The notes under the pieces are model-generated. The model saw only the letters and a program-made list of their open reading frames with translations, made no database searches and was not told the origin of the DNA. A program made the position numbers and the translations under genes. From an uncultured Sphingorhabdus sp. (lineage in GTDB: Bacteria; Pseudomonadota; Alphaproteobacteria; Sphingomonadales; Sphingomonadaceae): DNA of 64,000 nucleotides. The stretch spans positions 44,607-108,606 of the forward strand of contig CALMYW010000419.1 in NCBI GenBank assembly GCA_937873665.1, given 5' to 3'. Below, piece after piece: positions 37,795-47,142 of the stretch (the stretch's first letter is position 1; each line of letters starts with the position of its first letter).

Positions 37795-38397
37795 CTAGAG
37801 CAGTCCCAGCGCCTCCAGCTCGGTGCGCAGCGTGGGCGCATCGCGGAAATGATGCGCATGGAAACCATTGGCCTGTGCGGCATCGACATTGGGCAGGCTG
37901 TCGTCAATAAAGATCGCTTCACCTTCTGCCAAACCAAAGCGACGCAGCGCCAGTTGGTAGATCGCCGCATCAGGCTTCACCAGCCTCTCTTCGCCCGAGA
38001 CGACTATATCGCGAAAGTGATCGAAGATCGGCTGCGTTGGGCGGAACATAGCCCAGAATTCCGCGCCAAAATTGGTGATTGCAAACAACGGCACATCGCG
38101 GCGCGCCAAGTCTTCTACGATCTCGTACGAACCTGGCACCGGCCCGGGGATGGTTTCATTGAAGCGCGTGGCATAGGCATCAATATGCGCGGCATGGTCC
38201 GGAAACTGCGCCTGAAGTTCGGGCACCATCTCTGCGAGCGGACGGCCAGCATCGTGCTGGAAATGCCATTCCGGCGTCACAACATTGTGCAGGAACCAAT
38301 CAAGTTCGCTTTCATCGTCGATCAGTTTTTCGAAAAGCGCGCGCAATTCCCACTGCACCAGCACCCTGCCGACATCAAACACAACCGCGCGAATCAT
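37795..38397 (-). CDS. HAD-superfamily phosphatase, YihX-like
   Basis: A 200-residue hydrolase. The first catalytic motif is VVFDVGRVL, matching the DLGNV form seen in YihX (glucose-1-phosphate phosphatase), in which the usual second Asp is replaced by Gly. Motif II is ITNF, and motif III/IV are VKPDAAIY and IFIDDSLPN. The frame begins at a TTG (38409), but GGAGGA seven bases before the ATG at 38397 marks the true start. It could be a sugar-phosphate phosphatase. It lies between L36 and sucC. Confidence 0.83.
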   Translation of the reverse strand: MIRAVVFDVGRVLVQWELRALFEKLIDDESELDWFLHNVVTPEWHFQHDAGRPLAEMVPELQAQFPDHAAHIDAYATRFNETIPGPVPGSYEIVEDLARRDVPLFAITNFGAEFWAMFRPTQPIFDHFRDIVVSGEERLVKPDAAIYQLALRRFGLAEGEAIFIDDSLPNVDAAQANGFHAHHFRDAPTLRTELEALGLL

Positions 38398-38420
38398 CAA
38401 ATCCTCCAAAGCTCAAACGC

Positions 38421-38450
38421 AAAAAACCGCCCGCGGATTTTCCGGGGCGG
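38421..38450 (-). terminator. Rho-independent terminator after rpmJ
   Basis: On the minus strand CCGCCC(38450-38445) pairs with GGGCGG (38432-38427), with additional pairs inside, and TTTTTT (38426-38421) follows at once. It lies 40 bases after the rpmJ stop and just before the HAD gene start. Confidence 0.8.
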
Positions 38451-38490
38451 TTGCTGCTGGCATGCCGGGCATGCCTGCCAATCCGGCGAA

Positions 38491-38616
38491 TCAGCCCTGA
38501 CGGGCTTTGAAACGGCGGTTGGTCTTGTTGATCACATAAGTGCGGCCACGACGGCGAATCACGCGGTTGTCGCGGTGACGGCCCTTGAGGGACTTGAGAG
38601 AATTGACGATCTTCAT
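38491..38616 (-). CDS. rpmJ: 50S ribosomal protein L36
   Basis: A 41-residue, very basic protein, opening [19 protein letters not shown] and ending RRFKARQG, which is bL36. It has no cysteines, so it is the zinc-free form usual in alphaproteobacteria. It is too short to be found by size alone but the sequence is unmistakable. It is flanked by a sigma-70-like promoter upstream (38665-38693) and a terminator downstream (38421-38450), so it is a one-gene unit. Confidence 0.96.
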   Translation of the reverse strand: MKIVNSLKSLKGRHRDNRVIRRRGRTYVINKTNRRFKARQG

Positions 38617-38664
38617 CGAACTGTTCCGTAAATCTTGGGGCCAGTGGCCGGAATTGAAGGCGCG

Positions 38665-38693
38665 CCTCTATGGGGGAGTCGGCCCAAAGTCAA
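38665..38693 (-). promoter_or_regulatory. Probable promoter of rpmJ
   Basis: On the minus strand TTGACT (38693-38688) is followed after 17 bases by TAGAGG (38670-38665), a fair -35/-10 pair 49 bases before the rpmJ start. The -35 hexamer is the same as that in front of rpmG. Confidence 0.5.
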
Positions 38694-38734
38694 GCACCAT
38701 TGCGGCTTTCGGGCGAAGGCGATAGGGTTGGGCC

Positions 38735-39319
38735 ATGAACCCGCTCCGCAAAGCTCCGCTGCTGCTCCTGCCGCTCTTACTTTCAGCCTGCATGATACCC
38801 ACCGGCCCGGTAGAAGTCACCCGCTTCAATCGGGTTGCCGAAGGCATCGTTTATGGCAGCGGCAGTTTCGATGTGGCGCCCGTGGATGGCGACAGCCTCG
38901 CTTTGTCTCCCTATATGGCTGCGGTGCAGCAGGAGATGGAGCGTGCAGGCTATACGAAAGCGCTGGATGGCAGCGATGTAGTAGCCGAAGTATCGGTGCA
39001 GCGCGTCCAGTTCATCGGGAACGAGCGCAATCCGGTTTCGGTCGGAATGGGCGGATCGACGGGAAGCTATGGCTCGGGTGTCGGCGTGGGTGTCGGCGTC
39101 AACCTCAATGCTCTGGGCGATCAGCGCGGCATGGAAACGACTTTAAGTGTCCGCATCATCCGTACCAGCGACCGACTGGTAATCTGGGAAGGCCGCGCAA
39201 CACAACGCGGAGCGCTCAATTCGCCCGCAGCCCAACCGGGCATCGCCGCCGCCAAACTGGCGGAGGCACTGTTCAAGAATTTTCCGGGAACCAATGGCGA
39301 AACGGTTACCATTCCGTAG
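38735..39319 (+). CDS. DUF4136 lipoprotein
   Basis: A 194-residue lipoprotein with a clear lipobox LLSAC (Cys at residue 19) and a DUF4136-like body: an N-terminal beta-strand region, a Gly/Ser-rich loop GMGGSTGSYGSGVGVGVGV (about 107-125), and RIIRTSDRLVIWEGRATQRG near the end. DUF4136 proteins are outer-membrane lipoproteins of unknown role. It stands alone, followed by the R1 repeat. Confidence 0.85.
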   Translation: MNPLRKAPLLLLPLLLSACMIPTGPVEVTRFNRVAEGIVYGSGSFDVAPVDGDSLALSPYMAAVQQEMERAGYTKALDGSDVVAEVSVQRVQFIGNERNPVSVGMGGSTGSYGSGVGVGVGVNLNALGDQRGMETTLSVRIIRTSDRLVIWEGRATQRGALNSPAAQPGIAAAKLAEALFKNFPGTNGETVTIP

Positions 39320-39340
39320 ATTTAATTGATTGACGACAAA

Positions 39341-39430
39341 GTTTAACCGCAGCCCTGAGCCTGTCGAAGGGCGCGTATCAGCCGCAGCGCAAACCTTGAG
39401 GCGTGCTTCGACAGGCTCAGCACTACGGTT
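39341..39430. repeat. Inverted pair of REP-like units, family R1 copy 2
   Basis: The same arrangement as at 1101-1200: the left unit at about 39342-39372 and the right at 39401-39430, with cores CTGAGCCTGTCGAAG and CTTCGACAGGCTCAG about 28 bases apart. The two copies differ in the spacer but keep the units nearly identical. Confidence 0.85.
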
Positions 39431-39498
39431 CTGGTTTAGCCGGACAAACATCGCTCGAACGGTTTATTTCCCCGAAAACATCGTTAGAAGCACGCCCC

Positions 39499-40635
39499 AT
39501 GACAATTCACAGCATCAACGCCGCCTTTGATAGCGGCAATATCGTCGTCGGCTCAATCGAAGGCGCGACCGCCAATCTCACCATCCGCAAGGACAAGGAT
39601 TCGGACTTCTTCCAATGGTTCCATTTCCGCGTCGTTGCCGAAGCGGGTGAGGAATTTGTCCTGCGGATCACCGGCCTTGAAAAAAGCGCCTATCCCGGCG
39701 GCTGGCCGGATTACCGCGCCTGCGTTTCCGAAGATCGCGATTATTGGGGCCGCACCGAAACCAACTACGACAAAGCCGAAGATGGTGGCACGCTGACCAT
39801 CCGCTACACCAGCGTGTCAGGCCTCGCTTGGTTCGCCTATTTCGCGCCCTATTCGATGGAACGGCATCACGATCTGGTTTCCGAAACCGCTGGTATCGAA
39901 GGCGTTGACTATCGCTGCCTCGGCACCAGCCTCGAAGGCCAGCCGATCGACTGCCTCGAAATGGGCAGTGGCGAAACGCAAGTCTGGCTCTATGCCCGCC
40001 AGCATCCGGGTGAGAGCATGGCCGAATGGTGGATGGAAGGCGCATTGGACATGCTGACCGACCCCAGCGATCCGCACACGCGCAAATTGCTCGAAAAATG
40101 CCGCATCCATGTCGTGCCCAATTGCAACCCGGACGGCAGCTGCCGCGGCCATCTGCGCACCAACTATGTCGGGGTGAACCTCAACCGCGAATGGGCCGAA
40201 CCCAGCGCCGAGCGCAGCCCCGAAGTGTTGGCGATCCGGAATGCGATGGATGCAACCGGCGTGCACTGGGCGATGGATGTGCATGGCGACGAAGCCATCC
40301 CCGCTGCCTTCATGGCAGGCTTTGAAGGCATCCCCAGCTGGACCGACGCGCAGGGAGAGCGTTACACGCACTTCATCAACCGCCTCGCCGAACGCACCCC
40401 CGATTTCCAGACCAAGCTGGGTTATGGCATTTCGGGGCCGGGCAAAGCGAACCTGACCATGTCGACCAACCAGCTAGCCGAGCGCTTTGGCCCGTCGCAT
40501 GGCTGCGTGAGCATGACGCTGGAAATGCCGTTCAAGGACACCATCGACGCGAATGATCCGGAGCAAGGCTGGTCGCCCGAACGGTGCAAACTGCTGGCGC
40601 GGGAGTGTTTGGCGACGCTGGCAGAGATGGTTTGA
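39499..40635 (+). CDS. M14 family metallocarboxypeptidase
   Basis: A 378-residue zinc carboxypeptidase-type protein. The zinc ligands are in [11 protein letters not shown] (HxxE), with the third histidine in the [10 protein letters not shown] region and [23 protein letters not shown] nearby. The N-terminal part (about 1-130) is beta-rich, as in cytosolic carboxypeptidases that cut glutamate or other C-terminal residues. The open frame extends to 39403, but that part comes from the repeat; the ATG at 39499 is better. It is followed eight bases later by an acetyltransferase. Confidence 0.86.
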   Translation: MTIHSINAAFDSGNIVVGSIEGATANLTIRKDKDSDFFQWFHFRVVAEAGEEFVLRITGLEKSAYPGGWPDYRACVSEDRDYWGRTETNYDKAEDGGTLTIRYTSVSGLAWFAYFAPYSMERHHDLVSETAGIEGVDYRCLGTSLEGQPIDCLEMGSGETQVWLYARQHPGESMAEWWMEGALDMLTDPSDPHTRKLLEKCRIHVVPNCNPDGSCRGHLRTNYVGVNLNREWAEPSAERSPEVLAIRNAMDATGVHWAMDVHGDEAIPAAFMAGFEGIPSWTDAQGERYTHFINRLAERTPDFQTKLGYGISGPGKANLTMSTNQLAERFGPSHGCVSMTLEMPFKDTIDANDPEQGWSPERCKLLARECLATLAEMV

Positions 40636-40642
40636 CGCTCTC

Positions 40643-41098
40643 ATGCGCATCATCGAGGACGACCTCACTGGCCCCGAAATCCGCGCACTGCTCGAAGTGC
40701 ATTTCGCCGGAATGCTCGCCAATTCGCCTAAGGACAGTTGCCATTTCCTCGATTTTGAAGGGCTGAAGGGGCCAGGGGTCACCTTCTGGTCGGTGTGGGA
40801 TGAGGATGCGCTCATGGGATGTGGCGCGTTGAAGGAAATCGACGCCTGCCACGGTGAAGTCAAATCGATGCGGACCCACGCGGATCAACTCCGCAAGGGC
40901 GCAGCGGCTGCGATGCTCGAACATATCATCGCGACAGCAAGGCAGCGGGGCTACATTCGGTTGAGCCTTGAGACCGGTTCGGGCCCAGCCTTCGATGCCG
41001 CGCATGGCCTCTATTTGCGCTATGGCTTTGAATATTGCGGGCCCTTTGCGGACTATAAGGAAGACCCGTTCAGCCGCTTCATGACGCTGGCGCTTTAA
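40643..41098 (+). CDS. GNAT family N-acetyltransferase
   Basis: A 151-residue GNAT acetyltransferase. The acetyl-CoA loop is visible as LRKGAAAAMLEHIIATAR (about 83-100), and GLYLRYGFEYCGPF is the usual C-terminal strand. The acceptor substrate is unknown. The frame extends back to 40553 inside the carboxypeptidase gene; the ATG at 40643 after its stop is preferred. It overlaps the convergent Rrf2 gene by 20 bases. Confidence 0.85.
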   Translation: MRIIEDDLTGPEIRALLEVHFAGMLANSPKDSCHFLDFEGLKGPGVTFWSVWDEDALMGCGALKEIDACHGEVKSMRTHADQLRKGAAAAMLEHIIATARQRGYIRLSLETGSGPAFDAAHGLYLRYGFEYCGPFADYKEDPFSRFMTLAL

Positions 41099-41603
41099 CC
41101 TTCTTCTCCGGCAGCACGGTCACATTGGCTTCATACCAGCGGAGCATGTCGAGCATGTGCTGCGCGTCGCCTCCTCCGGTAACGTCAGACAGGATATCGC
41201 TCAGCCGGATCTCTCGCAGCAGGTCACGATAGGCATTTTCGGCGCGACCAAAGGCAGCGGCGATGGCGCAAGGGGTGCGGCATTCGGCACGCGGGATGGC
41301 GCATGGCCCCTTTTGCCGGATTTCGGTGCAGCGAAAGGCGGGTGCGCTGCCATCGACCGCCTGCTTGATATCCCAAAGGCTGATTTCCTGCGGCGGTCTG
41401 GCGAGAGCGTAGCCGCCGGTATGGCCACGGCTGGTGCGCACGATCCCGGCCTTGCTGAGCAGCTGCATCTGCTTTGCCATATAGGGTAAGGGCACGCCAT
41501 GATAGTCGGCGAGTGCGGCGAGGCTGAGGCCCCTTCCCGCCCCCAAAGGCGCGAGCAAGGCGCAGGCGTGGACCGCCCATTCGACACCCTTGTTCATCTT
41601 CAT
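41079..41603 (-). CDS. Rrf2-family regulator with Fe-S cysteines
   Basis: A 174-residue Rrf2 regulator. The HTH covers about residues 24-58 and the RGHTGGYALARP wing lies at 59-70. Cysteines at C92, C101, C108 and C112 suggest an Fe-S cluster as in NsrR, IscR and RirA, so it may sense nitric oxide, iron or redox state. It is divergent from a b-type cytochrome-like membrane protein across 101 bases that contain the palindrome GATATT-T-AATATC. AGGTGG precedes the ATG. Confidence 0.85.
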   Translation of the reverse strand: MKMNKGVEWAVHACALLAPLGAGRGLSLAALADYHGVPLPYMAKQMQLLSKAGIVRTSRGHTGGYALARPPQEISLWDIKQAVDGSAPAFRCTEIRQKGPCAIPRAECRTPCAIAAAFGRAENAYRDLLREIRLSDILSDVTGGGDAQHMLDMLRWYEANVTVLPEKKVKAPAS

Positions 41604-41658
41604 CCGGAACCACCTGACCTATGTTTGCCGCCTCTGCTTGCGGCAGTGATTTAATTCA

Positions 41659-41671
41659 GATATTTAATATC
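41659..41671. promoter_or_regulatory. Candidate Rrf2 operator GATATT-T-AATATC
   Basis: A 13-base palindrome with a single central base lies in the 101-base region between the Rrf2 gene and the SdhC-like membrane protein. It is 34 bases before the latter's start, the region has the AT-rich character of an NsrR/Rrf2 site, and no other palindrome competes. Confidence 0.5.
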
Positions 41672-41704
41672 CGTATTGATTCGTTTTTTCAAGGAAAAAG
41701 CCCT

Positions 41705-42322
41705 ATGACCCGCAAGCTGCACCGCATCATCGGGGGCGCAATTGCGCTCTTCCTGTTCAGCCATCTCGCGGTGCACCTGTTCGCTCTCGCCGGGCCCGAT
41801 GCGCATAATGCGGCGCTGAAATCGGTGCAGTGGATCTATAGAAATCCGGTGATCGAACCGCTGCTGATTGCGGCCCTGCTGTTTCAAATAGGCCTCGGTA
41901 TCCGCCTCGCGCTGCGCCGCTGGCGTGAGCCAGGCAAGAGCGGCTGGGCCAAGCTGCAACTGGCGAGCGGTTTTTACCTCGCTTACTTCATTGCCGCACA
42001 TAGCGGCGCAGCGCTTTACACCCGCTATGGCGCAGGGCTGGATACCAACTTCCTTTGGGTATCCGGACCGTTGCTGCACGCCAAAATGCAGGGTTACTTT
42101 TATCCTTACTACGCCCTGGCCGTGCTGTCAGTCGGCGCACATCTGGGCGCGATCCTGCATTTCAACGGTAAAGAAAAAGCCGCCCGGATCGCGGCCTGGG
42201 GCGCCGTCCCGGTGGTGCTGGCCTATTGGGCGAGCTTTGGCGGCTGGCTGTATCCGGTAGAAATCCACCCCGATTACCGCGCTTATTATGATGGGTTGCT
42301 GGCGATGATCGGGCTGGCCTGA
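41705..42322 (+). CDS. SdhC/FrdC-like b-type cytochrome membrane protein
   Basis: A 205-residue protein with five membrane helices. Histidines H20 and H24 lie in the first, H99 in the third, and H146 and H152 in or next to the fourth. This distribution resembles the heme-binding cytochrome b anchor of succinate:quinone oxidoreductases, but no flavoprotein or iron-sulfur subunit is adjacent. The start at 41705 has AAGGAA upstream. It is divergent from the Fe-S Rrf2 regulator, so its expression may respond to iron or nitric oxide. The family is inferred from topology and histidines only. Confidence 0.62.
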   Translation: MTRKLHRIIGGAIALFLFSHLAVHLFALAGPDAHNAALKSVQWIYRNPVIEPLLIAALLFQIGLGIRLALRRWREPGKSGWAKLQLASGFYLAYFIAAHSGAALYTRYGAGLDTNFLWVSGPLLHAKMQGYFYPYYALAVLSVGAHLGAILHFNGKEKAARIAAWGAVPVVLAYWASFGGWLYPVEIHPDYRAYYDGLLAMIGLA

Positions 42323-42390
42323 GGCTTGCGTCCGAAGGCCGACCGCCCTAAGCGCGCGCTGAACAGTCTATCCGTCAACAGGACACTCCC

Positions 42391-43077
42391 ATGCCCAAGC
42401 TCATCCTCATCCGCCACGGCCAGTCACAATGGAATCTGGAAAACCGTTTCACCGGTTGGTGGGACGTTGATGTCACCGAAAAGGGCGCGGCCGAAGCCTG
42501 GGCCGCAGGGGAGCTGATGAAGGCAAAGGGCATCGCGCCCGATACCTGCTTTACCAGCGTACAGACCCGCGCGATCAAGACGCTCAATCTCGCGCTGGAG
42601 GCGATGGGCCGCCTGTGGCTGCCGGTGACCAAGGACTGGCACCTCAACGAACGCCATTATGGCGGCCTCACCGGCCTCGACAAGGCCGAGACTGCGGCGA
42701 AGCATGGCGACGAGCAAGTGCATATTTGGCGCCGCAGCTTTGACATCCCGCCTCCGCCGCTCGACGCCGATTCACCCTATGACCTGTCAAAAGACCCGCG
42801 CTATGCAGGCATCGCTATCCCCAATACCGAAAGCCTGAAAGATACCATCGCCCGCGTTCTGCCTTATTGGGAAGGCGTGATTGCCCCGGAGTTGAAAGCC
42901 GGCAAGACCGTGCTGATCTCCGCCCATGGCAACAGCCTGCGCGCGCTCGTCAAACATCTGTCGGGCATATCGGATGCGGATATCACCGGGCTGGAAATCC
43001 CGACCGGACAGCCGATTGTCTATGAACTGGATGATGCGCTGAACGCGACCGACCGCTATTATCTGTCGGAGCGTTAA
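42391..43077 (+). CDS. gpmA: 2,3-bisphosphoglycerate-dependent phosphoglycerate mutase
   Basis: A 228-residue enzyme that interconverts 3- and 2-phosphoglycerate in glycolysis. The phosphohistidine motif is RHGQSQWN (residues 8-15), ENRFTGWWD follows, and the second histidine is in [14 protein letters not shown]. The length and the WXXXXXPP-like [10 protein letters not shown] region match the dPGM family. The convergent diguanylate cyclase gene ends four bases beyond its stop. Confidence 0.94.
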   Translation: MPKLILIRHGQSQWNLENRFTGWWDVDVTEKGAAEAWAAGELMKAKGIAPDTCFTSVQTRAIKTLNLALEAMGRLWLPVTKDWHLNERHYGGLTGLDKAETAAKHGDEQVHIWRRSFDIPPPPLDADSPYDLSKDPRYAGIAIPNTESLKDTIARVLPYWEGVIAPELKAGKTVLISAHGNSLRALVKHLSGISDADITGLEIPTGQPIVYELDDALNATDRYYLSER

Positions 43078-43080
43078 TAG

Positions 43081-43674
43081 CTAACGCGCGTCTTCGCCAT
43101 ATTTGGAGCGTTTGTCGGTGTACATGGCCCGATCGGCTTCAATCAGCACTTCGCTGGCGCGTGAGCCGGATTCGATCAAACAATGACCGACCGACACATC
43201 GACTTTCAAGGTCGGCCCGGCTGTCTTGACTGGCAGCGCTGTCAGTAGTTCGCGGACTGACTCCGCCTTCTCTGCCAGCTTTTCTGCCGAAATCGAATCG
43301 AGCAAAACGGCAAACTCGTCACCACCCATGCGCGCTACGACATCCGATTTGCGCGTCGCCGAAGACAGCGCCTCCGCAATCGCACAGAGCACATTATCAC
43401 CTGCGACATGGCCATGCGTGTCGTTGACCTGTTTCAGCCGGTCGACATCAAGGTAGAGAAGGCCAAAAGTCCCGCCATAACGGTGTGCGCGCCAGCACCA
43501 GCGATCGAGTTCCTGCATTAAATAGCGACGGTTGAACAAGGGCGTCAGCGTATCGATTGTCGCCAGCCGTTCCAACTCGGCCACACGCGCTTTCAAATGT
43601 AGATTTTCGCGGACAAGCGCATCGCTGCGATCGTTCGCATTGGCAGGAGAAATTTGGTCGTTGCGTTTCAGCAT
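43081..43674 (-). CDS. GGDEF diguanylate cyclase
   Basis: A 197-residue protein that is almost only a GGDEF domain after a short coiled-coil N-terminus (about 15-37). It would join two GTP to make c-di-GMP. The active-site GGDEF (117-121) is intact, and RKSD at 108-111, five residues before it, is a complete inhibitory I-site. There is no sensor domain. The frame runs to 43872, but the ATG at 43674 with GGGG upstream fits better and avoids the purE gene. Confidence 0.86.
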   Translation of the reverse strand: MLKRNDQISPANANDRSDALVRENLHLKARVAELERLATIDTLTPLFNRRYLMQELDRWCWRAHRYGGTFGLLYLDVDRLKQVNDTHGHVAGDNVLCAIAEALSSATRKSDVVARMGGDEFAVLLDSISAEKLAEKAESVRELLTALPVKTAGPTLKVDVSVGHCLIESGSRASEVLIEADRAMYTDKRSKYGEDAR

Positions 43675-43853
43675 CTTGGCCCCGGTTATGTTTTGCGACC
43701 CGGATAGCCGTTGTTTTTGCGCATACAGTGTATTTCTGAATAAATTGCAACTATTTACGTCTCTGACGCATTCTGCCTTCGGCAATTGCGCTTGCGGAAA
43801 GGCGTCGCTACAGAGCGAGTCCTCGGAGCAGAAGGGCAAATCAGGGACATCAG

Positions 43854-44342
43854 GTGGACAGCACAGCACCATTGGTCGGCATCATCATGGGCAGCCGCTC
43901 GGATTGGGAAACCATGCGCGAGGCATCGTCTGTGCTCGCAGCCTTAGGCGTCGCGCATGAATGCAAGGTGGTGTCGGCGCACCGCACACCCGACCGGCTT
44001 GTAAGCTACGCCAAAAGCGCTGTTGAGCGCGGGCTGAAATGCATCATTGCAGGCGCTGGCGGGGCAGCCCATCTGCCCGGTATGGTTGCGTCGATGACCC
44101 GCCTGCCGGTGCTGGGCGTACCCGTTCAGTCGCGCGCACTTGACGGTATGGATAGCCTCTTATCCATAGTTCAAATGCCCGGCGGAATTCCCGTTGGAAC
44201 GCTGGCCATAGGCAAAGCGGGGGCAACCAATGCCGGCTTGCTCGCCGCAGCGATGCTAGCCACCAGCGACCCGGAATTGGCTGAGCGCCTGGACGCCTGG
44301 CGCGCGGCGCAAACCGAATCAGTCAGCGAGACCCCCGAATGA
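43854..44342 (+). CDS. purE: N5-carboxyaminoimidazole ribonucleotide mutase
   Basis: A 162-residue class I PurE that moves the carboxyl group of N5-CAIR to make CAIR in purine synthesis. It shows [24 protein letters not shown] and [17 protein letters not shown], all diagnostic. The start is a GTG at 43854. The stop overlaps the purK start (ATGA), so the two enzymes are coupled. The gene is divergent from the cyclase gene. Confidence 0.95.
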   Translation: MDSTAPLVGIIMGSRSDWETMREASSVLAALGVAHECKVVSAHRTPDRLVSYAKSAVERGLKCIIAGAGGAAHLPGMVASMTRLPVLGVPVQSRALDGMDSLLSIVQMPGGIPVGTLAIGKAGATNAGLLAAAMLATSDPELAERLDAWRAAQTESVSETPE

Positions 44343-45409
44343 CGACGCTGCCGCCGGGTTCCACCATCGGCATATTGGGCGGCGGGCAATTGGGAAAAAT
44401 GCTTGCCATTGCTGCTGCGCAGATGGGCTATCGCTGCCATATCTATGCGCCCGAGGAAAATTCGATCGCAGCCGAAGTGGCCGCCGAATTCACATGTGCG
44501 CCCTATGACGATGTCGCTGCCCTGTCGGCCTTTGCGGACAGCTGCGATGTTATCACCTATGAGTTTGAAAATGTGCCCGTAGCGCCGTTGCGCGTCATCG
44601 AAGCGGGCACACCAATCCGGCCCAATATCAGGGCGCTGGAAATCGCGCAGGATCGGGTTGAGGAAAAACTTTTCGCCAGTCGTCTGGGCGGCAAGACCGC
44701 ACCCTTCGAAATTGTCGGCGAACGGCAGGATGCCAGTGCCGCATTTGAAAGAGTGGGCTTTCCCGCGATATTGAAGACCATCCGCATGGGTTATGACGGC
44801 AAGGGTCAGGGACGCGTCGGCGAACCGCGTGACATATCAGAGGCATGGGCGCAGGTCGGTCGCCAGCCTTCGATCGCAGAGGCCATGATCCATTTCGACG
44901 CCGAATTTTCGGTGATTCTGACGCGGGGCACCAATGGCGAAATCCGTTTCTGGGATAGCCCGCGCAACCGGCACGAAGGCGGAATATTGGCGCATTCGAC
45001 GCTGCCCGCCGGGCCGCTGATCGAAGACCAGCAGGCGGAAGCGCGCAAACTGGCGGCGGCGGCGGCCGAAGAATTGGAATATGTCGGCGTGATGACGATG
45101 GAGTTTTTCGCTACCGCAAACGGCCCGCTGTTCAACGAAATGGCGCCCCGCGTCCACAATAGCGGCCACTGGACGATCGAAGGCTCCGCCACCAGCCAGT
45201 TCGAAAACCACATCCGCGCGGTGTGCGACCTGCCTTTGGGTGCGACAGACCTGACGGCCGATCGGGTGGAGATGGAGAATCTGATCGGCGATGATGCCAA
45301 TGATTGGGAGCGCCTGTTCGCGGACGACGACGCCAACGTCCATCTTTACGGCAAGGGCGCACCCAGCCCCGGTCGCAAAATGGGCCATGTAACGCGGCTA
45401 TATCGATAG
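44339..45409 (+). CDS. purK: N5-carboxyaminoimidazole ribonucleotide synthase
   Basis: A 356-residue ATP-grasp enzyme that uses ATP and bicarbonate to convert AIR to N5-CAIR, the substrate of PurE. It opens with [17 protein letters not shown] and has [16 protein letters not shown] and [18 protein letters not shown]. Overlap with purE and its close distance to folA suggest one transcript. No frameshift or truncation is seen. Confidence 0.95.
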   Translation: MTTLPPGSTIGILGGGQLGKMLAIAAAQMGYRCHIYAPEENSIAAEVAAEFTCAPYDDVAALSAFADSCDVITYEFENVPVAPLRVIEAGTPIRPNIRALEIAQDRVEEKLFASRLGGKTAPFEIVGERQDASAAFERVGFPAILKTIRMGYDGKGQGRVGEPRDISEAWAQVGRQPSIAEAMIHFDAEFSVILTRGTNGEIRFWDSPRNRHEGGILAHSTLPAGPLIEDQQAEARKLAAAAAEELEYVGVMTMEFFATANGPLFNEMAPRVHNSGHWTIEGSATSQFENHIRAVCDLPLGATDLTADRVEMENLIGDDANDWERLFADDDANVHLYGKGAPSPGRKMGHVTRLYR

Positions 45410-45447
45410 GCCTTGTCAGGCTGGAGCCGACTGGGCAAAGCAATGGC

Positions 45448-45942
45448 ATGAATCATCCCGAAATAATCCTGGTGGTGGCACGTGCCGATAATGGCGTGAT
45501 TGGCGCCGATGGCGACCTGCCCTGGCGTATCCCGGCGGACCTCAGGCATTTCAAGCAGGTGACCAAGAACCTGCCAATGATCATGGGACGCAAGACCTTT
45601 GACAGCCTGCCGGGGCTGCTCGAAGGGCGCCGCCATATCGTGCTCACCCGCGATCCGGAATGGTCAGAAGAAGGCGCGGAAGTCGCCCATTCGGTCGAGG
45701 ACGCGTTGAAGCTCGCCAATGGCCCGCATGTCTGCATCATCGGCGGGGCCGAAATCTATCGCCTGTTCCTTCCAAGAGCAGACCGGGTCGAGCTCACCGA
45801 AGTCAAAGCTAAGCCCGAAGGTGATACAGTTCTGGAGGCGTTCGATCGCAAGAACTGGCAGGAGACTTCGCGGGTATCGCACCCCGCAGAGGGGAGTACG
45901 CCCGCGTTTGATTTTGTGACTTTGGTACGCAAGGAGGGGTAG
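45448..45942 (+). CDS. folA: Dihydrofolate reductase
   Basis: A 164-residue DHFR that reduces dihydrofolate to tetrahydrofolate with NADPH. ILVVARADNGVIGADGDLPWRIPADLRHFKQVT holds the substrate pocket, MIMGRKTFDSLPG the NADPH site, and CIIGGAEIYRLFL the second nucleotide site. The ATG at 45448 is preferred to the upstream frame, which reaches back to 45304 inside purK. It starts 38 bases after the purK stop. Confidence 0.94.
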   Translation: MNHPEIILVVARADNGVIGADGDLPWRIPADLRHFKQVTKNLPMIMGRKTFDSLPGLLEGRRHIVLTRDPEWSEEGAEVAHSVEDALKLANGPHVCIIGGAEIYRLFLPRADRVELTEVKAKPEGDTVLEAFDRKNWQETSRVSHPAEGSTPAFDFVTLVRKEG

Positions 45943-45945
45943 CGT

Positions 45946-47142
45946 ATGCGTAAGTTTTTCTGGGGGATTGTCGCCCTTATCTTGATAGGCGCTGCCGGCC
46001 TTTTCGGCATAGCGCCCGGCTATGTCGAAGCGTCGATGAACAAGGTTGACGGCAAGCCGCTGCCCAAGGTGAGCGCCGAGGCGATTGCGCTGCACAAGAC
46101 GCTGACCATTGTCGACCTGCATTCGGACACGCTGATGTGGAAACGCGATGTTCTCGAACGCGCCGAGCGCGGGCATATGGATTTGCCGCGCCTCGTCGAA
46201 GGCAATGTTGCACTGCAGGTTTTTTCGAGCGTTTCGAAAACGCCCAAGGGGCAGAATTACGACGCCAATGGAGCGGATAGCGATAACATCACGCTGCTGG
46301 CGGTGGCGCAGATGCAGCCGGTGCGGACATGGAACTCACTGCTCGAACGATCGCTGTGGCATTCAAAGAAGTTGCATTTGGCCGAGGCAGCCAGCGACAG
46401 CGATGGCGGATTGCGACTGGTCGATACCAGTAGCAAGATCGACAGCCTGCTTGCCACACGCAAGGGCGTTCGTTCTGTCCCGGTAGGCGGTCTGCTCTCG
46501 ATCGAAGGTCTGCAAAACCTTGAAGGCAAAGCCGCCAATCTCGATAAGCTCTACAATGCCGGTTTCCGCATGGCGGGGATCACCCACTTCTTCGACAATG
46601 AACTCGCCGGATCGATGCACGGCATCACAAAAGGCGGGCTGACGCCGCTGGGCCGCGAGGTCATCCAGCGGATGGAAGACAAGGGCATGATAGTCGACAT
46701 CGCGCATTGCAGCCGCCGGTGCGTCACCGAGATATTGGCGATGGCGCGCCGCCCGGTAGTCTCCAGCCATGGCGGGGTGCAGGCGACCTGCAAGGTCAAC
46801 CGCAACCTGTCTGACGAGCATATCAAAGGCGTCGCCAAGACGGGCGGGATCATCGGCATCGGTTACTGGGATGGCGCAATTTGCGATACCAGCCCCAAAT
46901 CGGTAGCGAAGGCGATGAAGCATGTGCACGACCTGGTCGGCGTACAGCATGTCGCGCTGGGTAGCGATTATGACGGCGCGACCACAGTGCGTTTCGATAC
47001 CTCGAAACTGGTGCAGGTCACGCAGGCCCTGCTCGACGAAGGCTTCACCGCCGATGAAATCCGCGCTGTGATGGGCGGCAATGCGATCCGCATTTTGCGC
47101 GAAGGGCTGAAGCCGATGGCAAAGGCACCGCCTGCGGCATGA
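45946..47142 (+). CDS. Membrane dipeptidase (M19) with N-terminal anchor
   Basis: A 398-residue M19 zinc dipeptidase. A membrane or signal helix covers about residues 4-24, and the zinc sites are in VDLHSDTL, LLSIEG, DIAHC, SSHGG and LGSDYDG. Such enzymes hydrolyse dipeptides, and in some members beta-lactams. AAGGAGGGG, partly inside the folA end, is a strong ribosome site. The end overlaps ribF (ATGA). Confidence 0.9.
   Translation: MRKFFWGIVALILIGAAGLFGIAPGYVEASMNKVDGKPLPKVSAEAIALHKTLTIVDLHSDTLMWKRDVLERAERGHMDLPRLVEGNVALQVFSSVSKTPKGQNYDANGADSDNITLLAVAQMQPVRTWNSLLERSLWHSKKLHLAEAASDSDGGLRLVDTSSKIDSLLATRKGVRSVPVGGLLSIEGLQNLEGKAANLDKLYNAGFRMAGITHFFDNELAGSMHGITKGGLTPLGREVIQRMEDKGMIVDIAHCSRRCVTEILAMARRPVVSSHGGVQATCKVNRNLSDEHIKGVAKTGGIIGIGYWDGAICDTSPKSVAKAMKHVHDLVGVQHVALGSDYDGATTVRFDTSKLVQVTQALLDEGFTADEIRAVMGGNAIRILREGLKPMAKAPPAA

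Noticed and set aside
43675..43872. N-terminal extension of the diguanylate cyclase
   Set aside because: It overlaps the divergent purE start and adds a Cys-rich segment with no domain; the ATG at 43674 is better placed.
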